DNA from: Buxus sempervirens
Lineage: Eukaryota > Streptophyta > Magnoliopsida > Buxales > Buxaceae
Direction: 5' to 3'
Assembly: GCA_947561395.2 (NCBI GenBank)
Contig: OX387185.1
Span: 44,650,602-44,714,601 of the forward strand
DNA: 64,000 bases
Shown: positions 57,896-64,000 of the stretch, piece after piece
How positions within the stretch are numbered: position 1 is the stretch's first letter
How the letters are laid out: each line of letters starts with the position of its first letter
Notes under the pieces: model-generated
Databases searched by the model: none
What the model was told of the DNA's origin: nothing
The model's input: the letters and a program-made list of their open reading frames with translations, nothing else
Made by a program: the position numbers and the translations under genes

Positions 57896-58969
57896 TTTAA
57901 AAAAAATCCCTTGAGATTTGCACTAATTACACATATCTCCCTTTGCTTCTCTAAAATAACACTTACCCCTTAAGGTTTGTAGAAAGGTCACACTCACCAC
58001 CCTCAATTTAGTGTTCCAAGTTTTTTGACAAACATACTAATGCTAGCAATCTTTAAGCGTAAAAGACAAATTTACCCTTCAAACTTATTATTTGGGTAGT
58101 TAGGAGTAAAAAAAAAGAAATAATTTTCTGATAAATAAAAAAGGGTAATTTTCTGGTCTAAAACACATCAAACAAATAAAACTTTAATAAGCATGGGCTT
58201 TCACAAGAGGGAAAGTGTTATTTTGGAAACGTGAAAGGAGTTATGTATGATTAGTGCATACATCAAGGGAGGTTTCTATAATTTACTCTAATTTATTTTT
58301 CATATTAATTATCAATTTAAATGATCAAAGATACATGAAGATGCATTTCTAACTTCTATTTCAAGGATTGTAGATGTCATCTCAGTTGCATGCAATTATC
58401 TTTGATATTTAAAGCAGGTGAAACCCTTTTATTTGAATGCTGATCATTGCTTTATTTATGAAAATATCCCTCTAATAGATTCTCAATATTTTAAAAGCCA
58501 GACCATGCACTGAACCAATGAGGTTTGGTCGAGTTCAACCCAGTTCAGCCAGCAGGCCTAATTGTCAAAATCAAAAGGCATAATAAATATAAAAAATTAA
58601 AATAGAGAAAATGGAAAATGGTCAATTCATACCCATTTTCACCAAATCCCTTTTAACCTTTTTTTCACTAGTTCTATAATAAAACTAAATCAAGATATGG
58701 CTTCAAATCACAACCACAGAACTCAACTAGTAATTAGATATTTTGAAAGAAGTTCAAACTACAGAACAAAAGAGTCTAGGAAATTATATACACTAAGAAC
58801 TCCAAACACTAATAACTAAGCAACAGAACCCCAGTATTAGTAGCCTGTTTAAACATATATGTTACATCAATGGTGGAAACCTGAGGACTTCAAACTAAGT
58901 TCCATGCCACAAGGGGAGATTCAAAGATAAACTCTTTTTTTTAAGAACTGTAAGTGAAAAATCAATCCA
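57896..58969. other. AT-rich spacer and RPA1 3' flank
   Basis: No gene recognised. 58900-58969 is likely the 3'UTR of the minus-strand RPA1 gene. Confidence 0.55.
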
Positions 58970-61900
58970 TCAAGAGACTTGCATCTTTGACATCTCTTCC
59001 AACAGAAACCTTGATTCAGCCGCAAAGTCAAGTGGAGCCTCAGCTCTAACTGTGATCCTCTGCCTTTTTTCATTCATATACTCATTCTGAGTAACACTAA
59101 CTCGAAATAGATGAGGAACCCATGTAGCTTCTTTCAGTTTTAGTTGATAAGCATTTGTATCCCCTTCCTGTAAGGTTTTTTTGATAAAGAAAAATAAAAA
59201 CTTGAGAAACTAAGCCCAAATTCATGCTTGTGATCATTGGTTGTAGAGGTAGATACCTGAGATTTGATCCTATCAAGCTCATTAGCAGAGCATCCAAGTA
59301 TCTTCTCTGCTTGTTCATTGAATATAGAAACCCAAGCTTCACCATTTGCATCAGAAACCTTTGCATTCATTATATACCTACAAAACCAGGAAAAAGATAT
59401 TAAAGTGTTTATTTCCACCATGTTATTTAAGATTTATAAAATCAATCTTCCTGACCTTAAGCTGCACTCCTCAACATTCTTCTGGCAACCTTCACACCAA
59501 TACCCAGATCCAATGGCTTCTGTTACTTTCTTGCTGCATACCGTACAGGCTCGGTACCACATTGCCTGATCAGGCTTGATAAGACTTATATATGCTTTTA
59601 TGCTGAAAAACACAGGCTGGAAAGAATACAACAGGTTACATCAACTGAAACTAATTTCAATTTTTAACAAAACTAAGAAAAATTTGAACCATTCTGTTCT
59701 ACTAATCTTTGAACTTAAATGAAAGGATGGTATATGAATCAGCTTAGAACAAAATTCCAGATGCTAGTCTATCTCCCTTTTCAAACCTTCATCTGTCAAA
59801 TAATTTCTTTTCCTTTTTCTTTTCAGAATGAGCTATACATAATCCATCCTTTAACAAGGCCTAACCAAAGGCAATTCTATAATTGCAGAGAAGCTTGTAC
59901 TCATGATATATAATACCTTATTATCCTCTCCCAAGGATGGGTTGCTAGTAATGTGAGAAATGCAAACTCGGTCAGAGTACATAGACCTTGCTCCAGTCTT
60001 GGAAGATGTGGAGTTAAGACCAGCACCAACTGAAGCCATTGACGTCCCTTTACCATCAGAATCATACCTGTAAATAACATACAAAAGTTAGATTCACAAT
60101 GAAAGAAGTGGAAATAAGTCATTAATAGGACGAAAGGGTAAAAAACATAATAAGCATATTGCAATGACTTGCCAGGTTCTTAGCTTCTTTGATTCTGGGA
60201 TGTCTGGATTCACCAAAACAGTGCTTTTGCTCAAAGTTGACAAAGAAACACCTATAAAAATAACACAATATGAAGCATGTCTGGTTTCCTTTTGCTTAAT
60301 ATGACAAACCACATTCTCTATATACAACTACAGAATATTGAGTGTACCTTGGAAATCTCCTACTTTAAGGGATTTTATTGCTATAATTGGAGCAGTTTCA
60401 GCCTTATCCAGCAAATCCTGGCCTACACCAGTAGCAAGATCGCTCCATAAAGATACTACCACAGTCTTCTTCCTGCAGTTCAAGTACCAGATTCTCGGTT
60501 GAACACCAATCAAACTTCCAAAGCAACAAGAAGGAAAGCAATATACTTACGATTCATCAGCAATTGTGATATCACGCTTTGGGATATTCTCATTGTTACT
60601 CTTTCGTCTAATACTCATGGTAGGAGAAACATTCTGAACAACTCCAATAATATCTGAAAACATAAAACATTGAGAAAAAAAACACCAAGAAAACAAATAA
60701 AAGAAAGTTTGTTGGAGATCCAAGAGAGAGATTCTACCTACAAGCTCCCTCCCATTGACATAAGAACTCAACTGATCAATCTGCACGAAACTGAATTTTG
60801 TTTCTGGAACAAAAGCACTCTCTCCACTGACTTCCTCGACTTCAGAGTTTTCATTTAAGGTCATCTCGTAATCATTTTGAACTGTTTTGAACTGCTTGTT
60901 AGCAACCTTTAAGGTTCCCCTAGATATGTAATAAACCTTTCCCAATTCAAACTTATCATAAAATTTCTTTGCAGCTTCATTGAACATTGTCGCCTGTATT
61001 TGTGTTCCCTGCTTTCAGCAAATTAATTTATTACATCAACTATCACACTGTGACACCCAATATATTACACAAAAAAGAGTACTTCCATGAAAGTAATACT
61101 CACATCTTCATCTGTTAATTCTACATTGAAAACATGACCTTCTCCTCTAGCATTCTTATATGCCCGCATGTTCCCTTTGCTTGTAACGCGAACCTTAATG
61201 GTCCAGTTGCCTTGGTATGGATTCAGGGAGACAAGGGGATGAACTCTTCGTGTCATTGACATTCGGGCAGCAGGAGCTGTACTGAAATTTGGAAAAAAAA
61301 AAGTATTTGAAATCCATAGGATACATTGGCTAAACAAACATAACAAAAAAGAAACAACCCTAAATATAGTAAATTCCATCAATGATTATTATTTGGAATC
61401 CATTAGGTTTTTGGATTCTTTTGCCTGAACTGTTAGAAGGCAGTATGGACAACATCCTGATACAAAATGCTTCAATGGAGTTCTTCTTCAAATATATCCT
61501 TAAAAAGAATTTGTATTCACTCATGCAGGGGGAAAAAGAGCCCCCTAATGTTAATGTTTCATTGATCTAACGTTCTACCTTTTCTTGGAGGGAACTTACA
61601 AGCACTTTATATTATGAGCAGAGGTAGAAATCATAGGATAGAAGTCTCTTTAACACAGCTACAGCTACGTTGATCTTAACATTTTGAAATTTCAGACGAG
61701 CCATGAGTACAGACAAGAGGACTCACTTTTCATGCTGTTCGTGTAGGATCTGAGCAGCAGATTTAGTAACAATTTCTGGCTTGGGCTTCAATAGAATGCC
61801 AGGGCCTTCTCTTTTCACGTCACTCATGATCTCCATCTCAAGCGCCGGAGAAACTGCCTCGCACTTGGTTACAATCAAATATCTGACACGGATCAAACCC

Positions 61901-62608
61901 AATAAAATTAGCAGAAACCAAGCTTATTCAAATAGGAACCGCTAGAAAAATATGATAATTTCATGATATCTTGAGAAGAGATTTTACTTCTCGGGCTTGT
62001 TTGGAATGTCATTGAGAGTGTAATCAAGAATACGAATGAGCCCCAGGTTCTGTATATTTCCCGAATCAATCTCTGATGACAAATTAGATTGGAGAATTGC
62101 CTTAAGCTTCATTTTTCCATCACTAGCTGAAAATCTGCAAACCATAGTAAAAGCATAAGGGATTTGACAGCGTGAAAGACTACATATCCTTGAAGGAAAC
62201 ACCAATAATTCCAAAACGCCTATCAGGCATTTTAACGAAGAGAAATCAAAGATAGAACAGTTTGATATGATATAAATCTAAACTTTAAAAAAAAAAAAGT
62301 AGAGAACATTATCAGCTTGAAAACGATTTTTAATCAGAGACTAGCATATTAATCCACAGCTTTTCTTCATTCTTAAGAACAGAAGCTGCCTGTATGCACT
62401 TCAAGAAGGCAAAATAAAACGGAAATTTTGAAAAACAACCCAAAAAAAGAACGGAAGAGACCGTGACCGAGAAAACTCACGTATATCGATTGCCGACGGG
62501 CTTGAGATCAACGACTTGGACGACAATAGTCGGAGCTTCTGAAGACGAATCGGGGGAAGGGTTTGATAAAATGGTGGAAATGGCATCTGGGGTGATAGAT
62601 TTCGCCAT
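58970..62608 (-). CDS. RPA1: Replication protein A 70-kDa subunit (RPA1), DNA-binding
   Basis: Twelve exons with consistent phases: 62608-62481, 62134-61988, 61882-61727, 61281-61104, 61008-60738, 60653-60551, 60472-60348, 60251-60173, 60067-59917, 59616-59456, 59377-59257, 59167-58970; 605 residues. RPA1 is the large subunit of the nuclear single-stranded-DNA-binding trimer used in replication, repair and meiosis. The N-terminal DBD-F (VVQVVDLKPVGNRYTFSASD) is followed by a short linker, DBD-A (VSLNPYQGNWTIKVRVTSKG), DBD-B (IIGVVQNVSP, VVVSLWSDLA) and DBD-C with a four-Cys zinc ribbon (C470, C473, C487, C490 in ACTVCSKK and YWCEGCQ). Intron 8 has a GC donor. Paralogue type is uncertain; the full DBD-F and single zinc site suggest RPA1A. 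Confidence 0.93.
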
Positions 62609-62763
62609 TTCGTTTGCCTCTTACTCGCTTTCTCTTCTTTTCTCTGTGCCTTAGAATTCAAGAGATTCGCAGAGATTGAAGAAGAAACAGATAAGAAGAC
62701 TGTGATTGAAGAGACAGAGAGCGGGAGAGAAAAAACGGAGGCCCTTTTGTAAATAATCAACTG

Positions 62764-62838
62764 GGCGGGAAACCATTTCGAAGCTTTTACCCGCGAATTC
62801 TTCTTCCGCGTTTTTGAAGGTTTTGACGGCGGCGGGAA
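62764..62838 (-). promoter_or_regulatory. E2F-type sites upstream of RPA1
   Basis: GGCGGGAAA at 62764-62772 is the reverse of the E2F consensus TTTCCCGCC, and GGCGGGAA recurs at 62831-62838, 156-230 bases upstream of the ATG. RPA genes are typical E2F targets in S phase (established for plants and animals). Confidence 0.65.
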
Positions 62839-63107
62839 TTTTTAAATGCTTTGCAGAATTTTGTTATTTTGTGTGCGCGAGCGTTAGAAGATTAGATGTA
62901 CAGATCTCGCGCTAAAAATGAGGAACTTGACAAACTGACACTTGATTTATATAAATTTAACGAAATTACCATGGGCAATAGTTGACCCAGCCCGGTTTGG
63001 ATTTGGGTTTCCAAACCCAATTAAGACCCCGTGGTATGTAATTGACCCATACTGGTTTTATATGTATAGCTTCAATCAATCAAGACCTTGTGTTAAATGG
63101 AAAAAAG
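62839..63107. other. Spacer, nothing recognised
   Basis: Upstream flank of RPA1 beyond the E2F sites. GC-rich to about 62890, then AT-rich. Confidence 0.4.
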
Positions 63108-63522
63108 GGAAAAATTAATTTTTAGTAGTGTTTTATCAACATATTTAAGTTTACCTTTATCAAAATAATTAATTTTTAATGTCATTTCATTGTTACGAGT
63201 AAATTTTTCCAAAAATACCCTTATACAACTTATTTCCAGATGTACAAACAATAAATTGACTTGTGCAACCTATTTTATACTTGTACAAGCAACAAAATTA
63301 CTTGTACAAGTTAATAAAATGACTTGTACCTTGAATGAGTGATTTGTACAATCCATTTGGATCAGTGCTTGGCATTCTTAGAATAATTGATTTGTAGTAG
63401 TGAAATGGTACTAAAAATTAATTATTTTGATAAAGGTATAGTAAAAGTTAAAACTCAAAATTTTACTAACTAAATCTTAAATATTTTGATAAAATACCAC
63501 TAAAAATAATTTTCCAAGAAAA
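63108..63522. mobile_element. MITE with long terminal inverted repeats
   Basis: 63108-63200 matches the reverse of about 63395-63522. Landmarks are TTTTTAGTAGTGTTTTATCA against the reverse of TGATAAAATACCACTAAAAA, and CCTTTATCAAAATAATTAAT against its exact reverse at 63414-63433. The right arm has about 35 extra bases. The interior repeats CTTGTACAAG-like words. No transposase. The superfamily and target duplication are unclear. Confidence 0.75.
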
Positions 63523-64000
63523 CAAAAGGGAAAATCTCAAGAATATGGGGATTAAAACAACTAGGAATCTTGGAAAATATGTAGAAATTCCAGCCTTGTT
63601 GAATAGGCCAAATATGAGAAGGAAAAAAGAAAGGGTGTTTGAATGAATCTACGCCCGGAAACAACATAGCCTGAGACAGGGGACAGGACATAATGACATG
63701 TTGGCTCTACGCCCGTCAGCCCAACCCTTTCCCTGTCGGTTCTTGACTGGTCCATAGGACTCTATGCGGACTCGGCCCAACTTTTGGACTGTGATTGATG
63801 TCAAACTCCTCAGCTCTCTTTCAAGTCCATCCAATGTGGGCTCGTCTGAGCTAGACCTAATTAAATACCTCCCATCTCTTACCCCAGTGCTTAATTATAA
63901 GTCGTCTTCGCATTTAATTTTTTTGATTGAATGGGAAACTTATTCCCCCATTGGGCCCATTCTTTTTTCTTTAGGCATTTTTTTTCTAACTTTTGCATTC
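63523..64000. other. Spacer to window end, nothing recognised
   Basis: GC-richer around 63650-63850, with no ORF of recognisable type on either strand. Possibly a decayed repeat. Confidence 0.4.

Noticed and set aside
1..64000. CRISPR arrays, bacterial operons, phage genes, tRNA genes
   Set aside because: No regular spacer-repeat array, no prokaryotic gene arrangement and no tRNA cloverleaf noticed; all direct repeats seen are tandem pairs or transposon ends.

Overview
This window is nuclear DNA of a seed plant, probably a woody eudicot or other broad-leaved angiosperm with a medium to large genome. The genes are split by AT-rich introns with plant-type splice sites. The transposons are plant types: a Ty3/gypsy chromovirus, a 5S-rRNA-bearing Cassandra-type LTR, L1-type LINEs, a SINE and MITEs. 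The gene families (G3BP-like, CAF1, AFP, GDPD, RPK2, RPA1) are those of land plants. Nothing prokaryotic or organellar was seen.

Layout. 1-413 may be the end of a coding exon or a transcribed leader ending at a strong GTAAGT donor. 414-6119 is AT-rich intron-like sequence with no recognisable gene. 6120-16340 is a transposon nest four levels deep: LINE-B is split by LINE-A, which is split by a solo Cassandra-type LTR, which is split by a complete but mutated Ty3/gypsy chromovirus (8670-14190, 5-bp target duplication). 16764-22124 is a G3BP-like NTF2+RRM protein in eight coding exons. 22680-35355 is an inverted segmental duplication whose arms each carry a CAF1 deadenylase (23016-23867 plus, 34151-34990 minus). 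It surrounds a Ninja-family/AFP (ABI5-binding protein) gene on the minus strand (25128-29916), with nine CACGTG boxes upstream. 35356-37560 holds a 43-base poly-C tract and a hAT-type MITE. 37561-44670 is a GDPD5/6-like glycerophosphodiester phosphodiesterase. 45758-49174 (minus) is an intronless RPK2-type LRR receptor kinase. 49735-56299 is LINE-C, split by a 4.6-kb Helitron-like insertion carrying a broken DSS1/SEM1 fragment. 57019-57895 is another LINE remnant with an open RNase H ORF. 58970-62608 (minus) is the large subunit of replication protein A in twelve exons with E2F-type sites upstream. A long-TIR MITE lies at 63108-63522.

The host genes do not form a pathway; this is an ordinary stretch of plant chromosome. 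Two gene/regulation pairs make biological sense. The AFP gene, an ABA-feedback repressor, sits downstream of many ABRE/G-box elements. RPA1, an S-phase gene, sits beside E2F sites. The most unusual features are the four-level transposon nest (possibly inside a 16-kb 5'UTR intron of the G3BP gene) and the inverted CAF1 duplication, in which the second arm has lost the AFP terminal exon and has a CAF1 C-terminus altered next to a SINE.
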